Shown here: one piece after another, positions 9,191 to 18,874 of the stretch
Position numbering within the stretch: position 1 is the stretch's first letter
Layout: each line of letters opens with the position of its first letter
Assembly: GCF_000819785.1 (NCBI RefSeq)
Contig: NZ_CDBK01000080.1
Coordinates: 59,701 to 123,700, forward strand
DNA: 64,000 nucleotides
Source of the DNA: Aeromonas caviae
GTDB lineage: Bacteria; Pseudomonadota; Gammaproteobacteria; Enterobacterales; Aeromonadaceae
Direction of reading: 5' to 3'
The notes under the pieces: generated by a model
Told to the model about the DNA's origin: nothing
The model's database searches: none
The model's input: the letters and a program-made list of their open reading frames with translations, nothing else
Translations under genes and position numbers: made by a program

Positions 9191-10321
9191 ATGAACAGAT
9201 CTATGCTCGCCGTCCTGATCGGCGCTTTGATGGCAACAGGGACGGTGCAGGCTGCCGCCCAGGACAACACCTGGTATGTCGGCGGCAAGGCCGGCTGGTC
9301 AAATTATTACGGGGTGGATTACAACGCTCAGGTCGAAGAGCTGTTCGATGCGACCAAGGTGAACGAGAACAGCGATGATCTCGGTCTGGGGCTGTTTGCC
9401 GGTTATCAGGTGAACAGAAACGTGGCGATTGAGCTCGGCTATGACTGGCTCGGCAAGTATCAGGTGGACAAGCACTACTCGGGCAACGGGGTTGATTTCG
9501 CACTCGATGGCGAGGCCAAGGCCCAGATGGTGCAGGCCACCATGAAGATTATCCTGCCTGCAACCTCGGCACTGGATATCTACGGCCGTCTCGGGGGGGC
9601 CTATGCCTGGACCGAGAGCTCACTCAACGTCAGGGCCAGCGATGGCACCAGCAGCCTCTCCGAATCCCATGAGGGCAACAAATATCATGGTGCCGCCTTT
9701 GTCGGGGCGCTGGGGGTCGAATACGCCATCGACAAGGATTGGGCCGCCCGCCTCGAATACCAGTACACCACGCCCCTGGGCAAGACTTCCCTCGACGAGT
9801 CAGGCATCGAGATGGACAACGGCCTGCTGTCGGTCGGCATGCTCTATCGCTTCGGCCAGATCGGCGACGAGCCGGTGGCACCAACGCCTGCGCCCGAACC
9901 TGCGCCCGCCCCGGCCCCCGTGCTGGTGGAGAAACAGTTCAGCCTGGATTCCGATGTGCTGTTCGAGTTCAACAAGGCGACCCTGAAGCCAGCCGCCAGC
10001 CAGGCCCTCGACAACCTGTTTGCCCAGATCCTGGCGGCCAATCCGAAAGACGGGGTGGCGACGGTGATCGGTCATACCGACCGCATCGGCTCGGAGGCCT
10101 ACAACCAGTCCCTCTCCGAACAGCGTGCCCGCACGGTGGCGGATTATCTCATCGCCAAGGGATTGTTTGCCGACAAGGTGCGTGCCGAAGGGCGGGGAGA
10201 GTCTTCGCCCGTGACCGGGGGCAGCTGCCCGGATGGCGCCAAGGCGCAGATGATCGCCTGCCTGGCCCCGGATCGCCGGGTCGAGGTGCGCCTGACCGGG
10301 GTCTCCCAGGTCGCCGAATAA
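9191..10321 (+). CDS. ompA: OmpA family outer membrane porin
   Basis: The 376-residue protein starts with a signal peptide (cleavage expected after TGTVQA, near residue 21). It continues with an eight-stranded OmpA beta-barrel (about residues 25-215), a Pro/Ala linker with APTPAPEPAPAPAP, and a C-terminal peptidoglycan-binding OmpA domain (NKATLKPAASQALDNL, GHTDRIGSEAYNQSLSEQRA). Two cysteines near the C-terminus match the enterobacterial disulfide pair. AGGGG lies 7 nt before the ATG. The protein anchors the outer membrane to the cell wall. A second tandem OmpA copy, reported in some aeromonads, is not present here. Confidence 0.95.
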   Translation: MNRSMLAVLIGALMATGTVQAAAQDNTWYVGGKAGWSNYYGVDYNAQVEELFDATKVNENSDDLGLGLFAGYQVNRNVAIELGYDWLGKYQVDKHYSGNGVDFALDGEAKAQMVQATMKIILPATSALDIYGRLGGAYAWTESSLNVRASDGTSSLSESHEGNKYHGAAFVGALGVEYAIDKDWAARLEYQYTTPLGKTSLDESGIEMDNGLLSVGMLYRFGQIGDEPVAPTPAPEPAPAPAPVLVEKQFSLDSDVLFEFNKATLKPAASQALDNLFAQILAANPKDGVATVIGHTDRIGSEAYNQSLSEQRARTVADYLIAKGLFADKVRAEGRGESSPVTGGSCPDGAKAQMIACLAPDRRVEVRLTGVSQVAE

Positions 10322-10340
10322 GCCATCTTTGCCTTGCTAT

Positions 10341-10376
10341 TAAACAACGAGGGGGCCAAGGCCCCCTCGTTGTTTA
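10341..10376. terminator. Bidirectional terminator between ompA and the HPP gene
   Basis: An almost perfect 16-bp palindrome (TAAACAACGAGGGGGC paired with 10361-10376) serves ompA on the plus strand and the convergent HPP gene on the minus strand. The HPP stop codon (10374-10376) lies inside the stem. Confidence 0.85.
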
Positions 10377-10832
10377 TGTGGGTGTGAGCCGTGACGTTTG
10401 CAGCCGCCTGGCGCAATGACTCACCATGATCAGCAGCAAGGCGCCGGGTAGCACTGTTTGCCAGAGGAAAGGCCAGGACTGGGTGGTGAGCAGGATCAAC
10501 AGTGGATTGGCTCCGGCAGGGGGGTGGATCAGCCCCAGTCCCTGCATGAGTGCAATCGACAGGCCCACACCCAGCGCCAGCTTGAGTTCCATCGGTAGCG
10601 GTAGCAATTGCACCACCAACCCCACGGTGGCCGATAACAGGTGGCCTCCCAGCACGTTCTGCGGACGGGCCAGCGGACTGTCCGGCAGTGAGAAGAGCAG
10701 CACACAGCTTGCCCCGAACGGTGCCATCAACAGGGTCGACTGCCAGCTCATGTCCAGCCAGCCGAGCAACATTATGGCCAGGCAGGCACCGAGCCCTGCC
10801 AGCCAGGCACTTCGCCATCGTCTTGTTTCCAT
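10374..10832 (-). CDS. HPP family integral membrane protein
   Basis: The 152-residue protein has about four hydrophobic segments and the diagnostic HPP signature LIHPPAGANPLL near residue 110. HPP proteins have been linked to nitrite transport in plastids and cyanobacteria; the substrate in gammaproteobacteria is not established, so none is assigned. The start METRRWRSAW is chosen because AAGGAG lies 7 nt upstream; longer in-frame extensions overlap the divergent TetR gene. Its promoter region is shared with that regulator, so it is the probable target. Its stop codon falls within the intergenic terminator stem. Confidence 0.85.
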   Translation of the reverse strand: METRRWRSAWLAGLGACLAIMLLGWLDMSWQSTLLMAPFGASCVLLFSLPDSPLARPQNVLGGHLLSATVGLVVQLLPLPMELKLALGVGLSIALMQGLGLIHPPAGANPLLILLTTQSWPFLWQTVLPGALLLIMVSHCARRLQTSRLTPT

Positions 10833-10861
10833 CTCCTGTCTCCTTGTCTGTGCCGGATCAC

Positions 10862-10901
10862 TTGATCCAGCCTGCGACATTAGGTAGACAGATCGGTGTA
10901 C
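10862..10901 (+). promoter_or_regulatory. Putative promoter and operator between the HPP and TetR genes
   Basis: TTGATC (10862-10867) and TAGACA (10885-10890) are 17 bp apart. An 18-bp imperfect palindrome, GTAGACAGATCGGTGTAC at 10884-10901 (seven of nine positions symmetric), overlaps the -10 element. This arrangement suits TetR-type autorepression. Confidence 0.45.
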
Positions 10902-10919
10902 TTCAAGAGGAAAGTTACC

Positions 10920-11459
10920 ATGAGCGACAAACGGCAACAGCTGATGACGACAGCCTATCGGCTGTTCAATCGTCACGGCTTTCACGCCACAGGCATCGAT
11001 CGCATCTGGGCCGAGGCGGGCAGTACCAAACGTACCCTCTATCGCCACTTCCCCACCAAGGATGCCTTGATCGAAGCGGTGCTGATGGCACGGGATGCGG
11101 AGTTCTTTACCCTGCTCGATGCCAGGATGGATGGGGTGTCGGGGCGGGAGGCCAGGTTGCTGGCGCTGCTCGATGGCTTTGCGGACTGGTTTGGCCGCAG
11201 CGACTTCTACGGCTGCAACTTCATCAACGCGAGCGCCGAGTTCTCCGATCCTCGCCACCCGGTGCGCAAGCTGGTGGTGGCCCACAAGCGTGCGTTGCTG
11301 AACTGGGTCAGGGAGGCCCTCGAATGCACCGAGGTGCAGGCCACCGGGTTATGCCTGCTGCTGGAAGGGGCCGTGGTGATGGCCCACAGCTATCAGCAGC
11401 CTCTGGCTCTGGAACAGGCCAGGGTGTTGGCGGAGGCCGTGCTGGCAGAGCCGCGCTAG
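10920..11459 (+). CDS. TetR/AcrR family transcriptional regulator
   Basis: The 179-residue protein has an N-terminal helix-turn-helix (GFHATGIDRIWAEAGSTKRT, then LYRHFPTKDALIEAVL) and a C-terminal ligand domain containing SDFYGCNFINASAEF. A longer frame begins at 10896, but the ATG at 10920 (MSDKRQQLMTTAYRLFNRHG) has GAGGAAAG directly upstream and is preferred. It is divergent from the HPP membrane gene and probably controls it and itself. Its stop codon shares the sequence CTAG with the stop of the convergent priA gene. Confidence 0.88.
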   Translation: MSDKRQQLMTTAYRLFNRHGFHATGIDRIWAEAGSTKRTLYRHFPTKDALIEAVLMARDAEFFTLLDARMDGVSGREARLLALLDGFADWFGRSDFYGCNFINASAEFSDPRHPVRKLVVAHKRALLNWVREALECTEVQATGLCLLLEGAVVMAHSYQQPLALEQARVLAEAVLAEPR

Positions 11460-13663
11460 TTCAGTTCCGTGGGGTCGATATCCAGACTCCAGCGCACCCG
11501 CTTGCTCTCGGGCCACCCCTCCAGCTCCGTCACCGCCCAGTCGAGCAACTGGGCCAGCGGTGCTCGGTTGGGCCCCTGCACCAGCAGCTGCATGCGAAAC
11601 TTGCCCGCCTTGCGCTCCATGAAGCCGCTGATGGGCCCCAGCACCTGCACCTGGGGATAGCGGGCGCTGCGCAGGGTATCGGCGAGACGACTGAGGAACA
11701 GCTGTACCTCGTCGCGGCCGTTGGCCTCGGCCCGGAACAGCCCCTGATGGCTGAACGGTGGCAGCCCCAGCAGGCGGCGCTCTTTCAGCGCCGTGTCGGC
11801 GAAGTGGCCATAGCCGTTCTGGGTCAGATCCTGCAGCAGGGCGTGTTCGGGATGGTGGCTCTGCAGCACCACCAGCCCCGGTTTGCTGGCACGACCAGCC
11901 CGGCCCGCCACCTGGGTGTAGAGCTGGGCCAGCTTCTCGGCGGCGCGAAAATCGGCGCTGAACAGGGCGCCATCCACATCCAGCAGTCCGACCAGGGTCA
12001 CATCCGGGAAGTGGTGGCCCTTGGCCAGCATCTGGGTGCCGATCAGGATCTTGTACTTGCCCGCCTTGATGTCGCCGAGGTGGGTCTCCAGCTCCCCCTT
12101 GCGGCGGGTGTTGTCCCGGTCGATGCGCACCACCGGATATTGCGGGAACACGGTGCCAAGCAGCTGCTCCAGCTGTTCGGTACCGACCCCGGAGCCGATG
12201 AGCTCGCTGCTGCCACACTCGGGACAGTGGTGGGGCAGCGGGCGCACGCTGTCGCAGTGGTGGCAGTGCAGTCGCCGCCCGGCCTGGTGCCAGGTGTACC
12301 AGGCGTCACAGCGCTCGCAGGCGGCACTCCAGCCGCACTGGTGGCAGATGAGTGCCGGCGCATAGCCCCGGCGGTTGAGAAACAGCATCACCTGGTTGCC
12401 CGCCGCCAGGTGCTCTGCCATCAGCTGTTCCAGCTGGGGGGAGAGCCCCGCCTGCAGCCGCACGTTCTTGATATCCAGGATCACCTGGCGAGCGGTCTGG
12501 GCGTTGCCGGCGCGCCGGGTCAGGCTGAGGTGGTGATACTTGCCGCTGCGGGCGTTGTGCAATGTCTCCAGCGACGGGGTGGCAGATCCAAGCAGGATGG
12601 GAATGCCGGCGCGATGGGCCCGCATCACCGCCAGATCCCGCGCGTGGTAGCGAAAGCCGTCCTGTTGCTTGAAGGAGCCGTCGTGCTCCTCGTCGATGAT
12701 GATGATGCCGAGGTCCTTGAACGGCGTGAACACCGCGGATCGGGTGCCGATCAGAATGGCGGCACCACCGTCGCGGCAGGCGAGCCAGGCATCGAGCCTC
12801 TCCCTGTCGTTCATGGCGGAGTTCATTGCCACCACGGGCACCTTGAAGCGGCGGCGAAAACGGTTGATGGTCTGGGGGGTGAGGCCGATTTCCGGCACCA
12901 TCACCAGCGCCTGCTTGCCCGCCTTGAGCAGGGGCTCGAGGATGCTGAGGTAAACCTCGGTCTTGCCGGAGCCCGTGATGCCGTCCAGCAGGAAGGCACC
13001 GAACTTGTTACTCTGGCTGGTGACGGCGGCCACCGCCAGCGCCTGCTCGCCGTTGAGGCGCAGCCCCTCACCCGGCTCGAAGCGGGTGGCCCAGTCGCCA
13101 TCATGGCTCGGCTCCAGCGAGCGCTTCTCCAGCAGTCCCTTCTTCTCCAGCGCGGTGAGGGTGGCGCTCTGGATCTCCTCCTGTTTGAGGGCGGAGGGGG
13201 TCTGCGGCCCCTTGCGCAGCAAGGCGAGGGCCTGCTGCTGCTTGGCCGCCCGCTTGAGCTCGTTGAGGTCGATGGCCATGCCCGCATCGGTGGCAAACCA
13301 GAACTCCAGCTTCCGATAGGCGGCGGGCTCCCCCTTGCGCACCAGCACCGGCAGGGCGTGGGGCAGTACCTCCCCCAGCGGGTGCTGGTAGTAACCGGCG
13401 CTCCAGGCCATCAGCGCCAGAATGTCGGGCCCCAGCACCGGCGCCGAGTCCAATACCCGTTTGATGGGCTTGAGCTTGTTGCGCGGCACCTGGCTGTCGG
13501 CCGGGTGATCCACCACCAGACCGACCAGGGTCTGCGGGCCGAACGGGATCTCGACCCGGCAACCGGGGGCAGGCAAGGGCAGGGGAGAGAGGTAGTCGAA
13601 ATGACGGCGTAACGGCACCGGCACAGCCACACGAACCAGATCCAGCGTTTGGGAAGAATTCAC
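11456..13663 (-). CDS. priA: Primosomal protein N' (replication restart helicase PriA)
   Basis: The 735-residue superfamily 2 helicase restarts stalled replication forks by recruiting PriB, DnaT and DnaB. It has an N-terminal 3'-DNA-binding domain, Walker A GITGSGKTEVYLS near residue 225, a DEEH box (IIIIDEEHDGSFKQQ), and the two-zinc cysteine cluster of four C-x2-C pairs (CHQCGWSAACERC ... CHHC ... CPEC) near residues 435-485. Length matches E. coli PriA (732). It is divergent from rpmE, as in many gammaproteobacteria, and overlaps the convergent TetR gene by 4 bp. Confidence 0.97.
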   Translation of the reverse strand: MNSSQTLDLVRVAVPVPLRRHFDYLSPLPLPAPGCRVEIPFGPQTLVGLVVDHPADSQVPRNKLKPIKRVLDSAPVLGPDILALMAWSAGYYQHPLGEVLPHALPVLVRKGEPAAYRKLEFWFATDAGMAIDLNELKRAAKQQQALALLRKGPQTPSALKQEEIQSATLTALEKKGLLEKRSLEPSHDGDWATRFEPGEGLRLNGEQALAVAAVTSQSNKFGAFLLDGITGSGKTEVYLSILEPLLKAGKQALVMVPEIGLTPQTINRFRRRFKVPVVAMNSAMNDRERLDAWLACRDGGAAILIGTRSAVFTPFKDLGIIIIDEEHDGSFKQQDGFRYHARDLAVMRAHRAGIPILLGSATPSLETLHNARSGKYHHLSLTRRAGNAQTARQVILDIKNVRLQAGLSPQLEQLMAEHLAAGNQVMLFLNRRGYAPALICHQCGWSAACERCDAWYTWHQAGRRLHCHHCDSVRPLPHHCPECGSSELIGSGVGTEQLEQLLGTVFPQYPVVRIDRDNTRRKGELETHLGDIKAGKYKILIGTQMLAKGHHFPDVTLVGLLDVDGALFSADFRAAEKLAQLYTQVAGRAGRASKPGLVVLQSHHPEHALLQDLTQNGYGHFADTALKERRLLGLPPFSHQGLFRAEANGRDEVQLFLSRLADTLRSARYPQVQVLGPISGFMERKAGKFRMQLLVQGPNRAPLAQLLDWAVTELEGWPESKRVRWSLDIDPTELN

Positions 13664-13694
13664 CAGGGGTTGCCTATTTTTTCTGCGAAGCCAC

Positions 13695-13722
13695 TTGCCT
13701 GATCTCAGGCGTTTCCTATATT
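13695..13722 (+). promoter_or_regulatory. Putative sigma-70 promoter of rpmE
   Basis: TTGCCT (13695-13700) and TATATT (13717-13722) with a 16-bp spacer lie 88 bp before rpmE, in the gap divergent from priA. Confidence 0.6.
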
Positions 13723-13810
13723 ATTCGCAGCCTTTGAAACTGTGTTCAACAATCGTGTGGTGTCCGACAAGAGATCGGATGGCGACACGGCCTGATAATT
13801 GAGGTTGTCC

Positions 13811-14026
13811 ATGAAAGCTGGTATCCATCCTGACTACGTAGCCATCACCGCCAAGTGCTCTTGCGGTAACGTCATCAACACCTTCTCTACCATCGGTAAA
13901 GATCTGAACCTGGACGTGTGCTCCGAGTGCCACCCGTTCTACACCGGCAAGCAGAAAGAAGTTTCTAGCGGCGGCCGCGTAGACAAGTTCAACAAGCGTT
14001 TCGGTGGCTTGACCTCCAAGAAGTAA
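13811..14026 (+). CDS. rpmE: 50S ribosomal protein L31, zinc-binding (C+) form
   Basis: The 71-residue protein begins [20 protein letters not shown] and keeps all four zinc ligands (C16, C18, then CSEC at C37 and C40), so this is the zinc-containing paralogue rather than the zinc-independent RpmE2/YkgM type. GGTT lies upstream as a weak ribosome-binding site. It is a single-gene unit between a recognisable promoter and a terminator. Confidence 0.97.
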   Translation: MKAGIHPDYVAITAKCSCGNVINTFSTIGKDLNLDVCSECHPFYTGKQKEVSSGGRVDKFNKRFGGLTSKK

Positions 14027-14047
14027 TCTTGCTTCTGAAGAATTCTG

Positions 14048-14077
14048 AAAAAGGCGCCCATCGGGTGCCTTTTTTAT
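14048..14077 (+). terminator. Rho-independent terminator of rpmE
   Basis: An AAAAAGGCGCCC / GGGTGCCTTTTTT hairpin with one mismatched pair and a T run lies 22 bp after the rpmE stop. Confidence 0.88.
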
Positions 14078-14142
14078 TGGCCGCCATTCTGTAATTCCCC
14101 GCTTTGCCCTATGGTGTTGGCTCAACCAAGGGAGAAGAGCCG

Positions 14143-15576
14143 ATGCGCACATGTCTGGTGATGGGAGCTGCCGGGTACATAGGATCCTACCTGGTGCCTC
14201 ATCTGCAGGGTCTGGGGTACAGGGTCATCGCCGGGGCCCGTCGTCCCTGCCGTCTGCCGGAGGGGGTGGCGTTTCGCCTCGCCGACAGCCTCAAGCCTGC
14301 CACCCTGCCCCCTGCGCTGGCGGGGGTCGACACCGTCTTCTATCTGGTACACGCCATGGGGGCGGGGGCCGGTTTTCACCGGCTGGAGCAGCAGGGAGTG
14401 AAGAACTTCGCCGCCGCCGCCCGTGCCGCCGGGGTGCGCCGCATCGTCTATCTCGGGGCCATCCAGCCCGAGCCCTGCAACAGTCGCCACCTCAACTCCC
14501 GGCGCTACTGTGGGGAGCTGTTTCGCAGCGCAGGGGTGCCCACGGTAGAGCTGCGTGCCGGCATCATCATAGGCCCCGGCTCGGCGGCGTTCGAGGTGAT
14601 GCGGGATCTGGTGTACAACCTGCCCATGATGGTGACGCCCAAGTGGGTGCGTTCCCGCACGCCCCCCATCGCCCTCTCCAACCTCTTGCACTATCTGGGC
14701 GGGCTGGTGGAAGCCGACGGGGTGGATGGCCAGATCTTCAATGCGGCCGGCCCCGAGCTGCTCAGCTACCAGCAGCAGCTCCAAAAATTCGCCGCCCATA
14801 TCGGCAAACGCTGCCCCATCATTCCGATCCCCTTTTTGAGCCCCCGGCTCTCCGCCTGGTGGCTGCAGTTCGCCACCTCGGTTCCCCAACCCATCGCCAA
14901 GGCGCTGGTGGGGGGGCTCAAGCACGACATCCCGGCGGATGACGGCCCCTTGCGCGCCCTGCTGCCCCAGCATCTGCTCAGCTTCGATGAGGCGCTGGCG
15001 GAGAGCCTGGCGCTGGAGCAGAGGCTCGGTGCCGAGCAGCACGGGGAGGAGACGCCCCTTGGTCTGCGCTGGCGCCATCCCGAATATGGCTTCTACGACC
15101 GCACCGCCAGCGGGGAGGCGGATTGCCTCGCCGCCCCCGAGGTGGTGTGGCAGGTGTTGCAGCAACTGGGGGGTGAGCAGCGCTACTTCTACATGAACGA
15201 GCTGTGGGTGGTGCGCGAATGGATGGATCATCTGATCGGCGGCCCGGCCCGGACCCGGGGACGTACCAACCCGGATCGCTTCGTGAAGGGGGACATGCTG
15301 GACTCCTGGCAGATCCTCGGGGTGGATGAAGGACGCAGGCTGGATCTGCTGTTCAACATGAAGGCCCCCGGCGTCGGTCGGCTGGAGTTCAACATCCAGC
15401 CCCTGGAGTCCGGCCTGACCCGGCTGCGGGTGACGGCCCACTGGCATCCGCAGGGGGCCTGGGGGCTGGCCTACTGGCTTGCCATGCTGCCGTTTCACCT
15501 CTTCATCTTCCAGGGGATGACGGAGGCCATCGCCCGGCAGGCAGAGGCAAAAGCCGGCATTCCAGTCATGGATTGA
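14143..15576 (+). CDS. SDR-type NAD(P)-binding protein with C-terminal DUF2867 domain
   Basis: The 477-residue protein begins with a Rossmann nucleotide-binding fold (MGAAGYIGSYLVPHL, a GxxGxxG motif near residues 7-13) of the atypical SDR/NmrA class. From about residue 300 it carries a DUF2867 domain (RHPEYGFYDRTASGEADCLA ... FNMKAPGVGRLEFNI). This pair occurs in proteins annotated as NAD-dependent epimerases of unknown substrate; I do not assign a reaction. The ATG at 14143 follows GAGAAGAG and gives the Rossmann fold its normal start; an upstream ATG at 14104 adds only an unsupported extension. It appears monocistronic. Confidence 0.85.
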   Translation: MRTCLVMGAAGYIGSYLVPHLQGLGYRVIAGARRPCRLPEGVAFRLADSLKPATLPPALAGVDTVFYLVHAMGAGAGFHRLEQQGVKNFAAAARAAGVRRIVYLGAIQPEPCNSRHLNSRRYCGELFRSAGVPTVELRAGIIIGPGSAAFEVMRDLVYNLPMMVTPKWVRSRTPPIALSNLLHYLGGLVEADGVDGQIFNAAGPELLSYQQQLQKFAAHIGKRCPIIPIPFLSPRLSAWWLQFATSVPQPIAKALVGGLKHDIPADDGPLRALLPQHLLSFDEALAESLALEQRLGAEQHGEETPLGLRWRHPEYGFYDRTASGEADCLAAPEVVWQVLQQLGGEQRYFYMNELWVVREWMDHLIGGPARTRGRTNPDRFVKGDMLDSWQILGVDEGRRLDLLFNMKAPGVGRLEFNIQPLESGLTRLRVTAHWHPQGAWGLAYWLAMLPFHLFIFQGMTEAIARQAEAKAGIPVMD

Positions 15577-15755
15577 AATCGAATCTATAACTAATTGGGT
15601 AATTATGGGTGGCATGACATGCTACTGACTAGCGTGTTATTGCTATCCAGCGATATTTTATGCTGTGAAAGGGCGGGGGATTTCTTTATGATCCTCAGCC
15701 CTCGCCCGCTGGCGAGCCAACGCATCACTCATTCATTTCCGTATCGGGGTCCCCC

Positions 15756-17012
<1,257 letters not shown>

Positions 17013-17036
17013 GTCACGGCAAGCGCGCAAAAACAG

Positions 17037-17065
17037 AAGGGGCCCCTGTCGGGGGCCCCTTTTTC
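17037..17065 (+). terminator. Rho-independent terminator of the malic enzyme gene
   Basis: A 10-bp stem (AAGGGGCCCC at 17037-17046 with 17052-17061) is followed by T residues. It also lies just past the convergent small gene ending at 17084. Confidence 0.88.
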
Positions 17066-17083
17066 ATGGCGGAAGCGGGCAGC

Positions 17084-17266
17084 TTACTTGGTCTTGGGGG
17101 CAACCTTGACGGCCGGCGCCTTGGCGTGGGCAGCCTTGTGATGCTTTTTCACGACCTTGGTCTGGGTGGCGTGGGGAGCGGCGGCCTTGGTCGGGGTGGC
17201 GGCCATGGTAAAGCCGGAGGTCAGGGCGAAGACAGCGGCCAGAGTCAGGGGGATCAGCTTGTTCAT
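17084..17266 (-). CDS. Small secreted Ala/Lys/His-rich protein, Asr (acid shock)-like
   Basis: A 60-residue protein starts MNKLIPLTLAAVFALTSGFT and has a clear signal peptide, cleaved near residue 22 after GFTMA. The mature part is almost only Ala, Lys, Pro, Thr, Val and His (PHATQTKVVKKHHKAAHAKA), a composition shared with enterobacterial Asr. The start at 17266 has GAGGAA 8 nt upstream; the longer frame to 17311 would disrupt the signal peptide. It lies 54 bp after rstB on the same strand. In E. coli asr is a member of the RstA regulon, so its location fits an Asr relative. Assignment rests on composition and context, not alignment. Confidence 0.7.
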   Translation of the reverse strand: MNKLIPLTLAAVFALTSGFTMAATPTKAAAPHATQTKVVKKHHKAAHAKAPAVKVAPKTK

Positions 17267-17320
17267 ATTCCAGTTCCTCGTTCGGTTTGATGACATGGAG
17301 CGTTTCTCCATGACTTCATC

Positions 17321-18646
17321 CTAGGGTTGTTCGACCTGCGGTTCAGTGAGCGACTGGTGACGGTTTGTATCCAAATGTACGGGCAGGGTCAGGCAGAAAC
17401 GGGCACCGCTGCGGCTTGGCAGCAGTTGCACCTCGCCGCCGTGGTGGTGGGCGATGCTGCGCACGATGGCCAACCCCAGCCCGGCGCCGCCGGTGCGTCT
17501 GTTCCGGCTCTGATCCAGGCGCACGAAGGGCTCGAAGATTTGCGGGGCCAGCGCGGGATCGATGCCGGGGCCATCGTCGGCCACCTCCAGCAGATAGTCG
17601 TCCCCCTGTCGCGCTATGCAGAGGCTTGCCTGGCTGGTGGCATGGCGCAGGGCGTTGCCGATGAGGTTCTCCAGCGCCCGGTCCAGCAATCGGGTGTCGC
17701 CGCGCCAGGGCAGAGCCATGGCCGGGCGCACGAAGTCGAGCCGCTTGTCCGGCCGCAGGGCCTGCCAGTCGGCCAGGCGGCTGCCGGCCCAGCTGCCGAG
17801 CTCCAGATCGCTGCATTGCAGCGGCAGTTCGGGGCGATCGAGCCTGGCATAGGTGAGCATCTCCTCGATGAGGGCATCGAGGGCGCCGAGGTCCCGCTCC
17901 AGTCCCTGCTGCTCCTCGGGTGAGGGAGGCTCGGCCAGCATGGCGAGGCGATAGCGCAGCCGCACCAGGGGGGAGCGCAGCTCGTGGGCGATGGCGTCGG
18001 TCAACTGTTTGCGACTGGCCAGCATGGCCTGCAACTGCTCCGCCATCTGGTCGAAGGTGCGGCCGACCCGGCCCAGGCTGCTGCCGGGCGGCAAACCGGT
18101 GCGACAGGAGAGATCCCCGTCGCCGACCCGGCGGGCGGTCTGTTCGAGCTGTTGCAGGCCGCGCCAGTGAGGGCGCAGCCAGAGCAGGATGGGCAGGCCG
18201 AGGGAAAGGCCGATGAGCAGCAGCAACCCCACGTCCACCCAGTGCAGCTCGTGCAGGTAGGAGAGGTAGGGGACGGGGCCGACGATCAGCACCTTGTCGG
18301 TGTTCGGGATGCGCTGCAGGAAGGTGTCATCCTCCTCGACGATGACGATGTTGCCCGCCTCGAGGAAGGCCTGATCCTCGCTGGCCAGGGGCTGGTTGGC
18401 GAGGACGCCGATCTGCAGCGGCAGATTGAGCTGGCGGCTCTGCTCGCCGGTGCGGGTGGCCCAGTGTTCCGGCGGCAGCCGGGCCAGCTCGCCAGTGAGC
18501 AGGCCGAGGGAGCCTTGCATCATCCGCTCCAGATAACGGTCCCCCGCCCGCTCTGCACTGACCTGATAGACCAGCCCGATGAGCAGAATGGCGAGGGTGA
18601 AGCAGCCTATCAGCAGCAGATAGAACTGGATAAACAGGCGTCGCAT
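17321..18646 (-). CDS. rstB: Sensor histidine kinase RstB
   Basis: The 441-residue kinase begins MRRLFIQFYLLLIGCFTLAI, closely matching E. coli RstB. It has two transmembrane segments flanking a periplasmic domain (FLQRIPNTDKVLIVGPVPYL), a HAMP region near residue 190, and a DHp histidine motif in AIAHELRSPLVRLRYRL. The ATPase domain shows N box LIGNALRHA, G1 VADDGPGIDP and G2 GGAGLGLAIV. The start at 18646 has AGAGGAG upstream; the annotated-length extension to 18706 is not conserved. It follows rstA with a 228-bp gap that carries a duplicated rstA 3' end and a REP-like hairpin. Confidence 0.95.
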   Translation of the reverse strand: MRRLFIQFYLLLIGCFTLAILLIGLVYQVSAERAGDRYLERMMQGSLGLLTGELARLPPEHWATRTGEQSRQLNLPLQIGVLANQPLASEDQAFLEAGNIVIVEEDDTFLQRIPNTDKVLIVGPVPYLSYLHELHWVDVGLLLLIGLSLGLPILLWLRPHWRGLQQLEQTARRVGDGDLSCRTGLPPGSSLGRVGRTFDQMAEQLQAMLASRKQLTDAIAHELRSPLVRLRYRLAMLAEPPSPEEQQGLERDLGALDALIEEMLTYARLDRPELPLQCSDLELGSWAGSRLADWQALRPDKRLDFVRPAMALPWRGDTRLLDRALENLIGNALRHATSQASLCIARQGDDYLLEVADDGPGIDPALAPQIFEPFVRLDQSRNRRTGGAGLGLAIVRSIAHHHGGEVQLLPSRSGARFCLTLPVHLDTNRHQSLTEPQVEQP

Positions 18647-18707
18647 CGGGGCTCTCCTCTTGCCTGGATTGCGTCTGGACATTGCCTTGTTGCCCCTCAT
18701 CCCCAAC

Positions 18708-18730
18708 CCTTCTCCCGCAAGGGGAGAAGG
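18708..18730. repeat. REP-like hairpin between rstA and rstB
   Basis: A perfect 9-bp inverted repeat, CCTTCTCCC / GGGAGAAGG with a 5-nt loop, lies in an intergenic spacer. A near-identical stem occurs at 19685-19708. Confidence 0.6.
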
Positions 18731-18760
18731 CTGAGAGCATCAAGGTCATTCGGCGGGGCT

Positions 18761-18836
18761 TATTCCCAGGCCTGGGGTACTAGCAGGTAACCTTTCTGGC
18801 GCACCGTCTTGATGCGGGTCGGGTTGTTGCTGTCAT
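18761..18836 (-). repeat. Diverged duplicate of the rstA 3' end
   Basis: This 76-bp segment repeats 18876-18951, the end of rstA, at a period of 115 bp. It encodes the same DSNNPTRIKTVRQKGYLLVP tail followed by QAWE and a stop (TAA instead of TGA). The four base differences inside the coding part (in the KGYLLV codons) are all synonymous third-position changes. It has no start codon of its own in frame and is read here as a remnant of another rstA allele. Confidence 0.85.
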
Positions 18837-18874
18837 TCCCAGGCTTCTGGTGTGCAGGCGTGTGAGACACCAGC

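Noticed and set aside
10688..13612. Plus-strand ORF of 974 codons opposite priA
   Set aside because: Antisense shadow of priA that also runs out of frame through the TetR and HPP genes; no domains visible.
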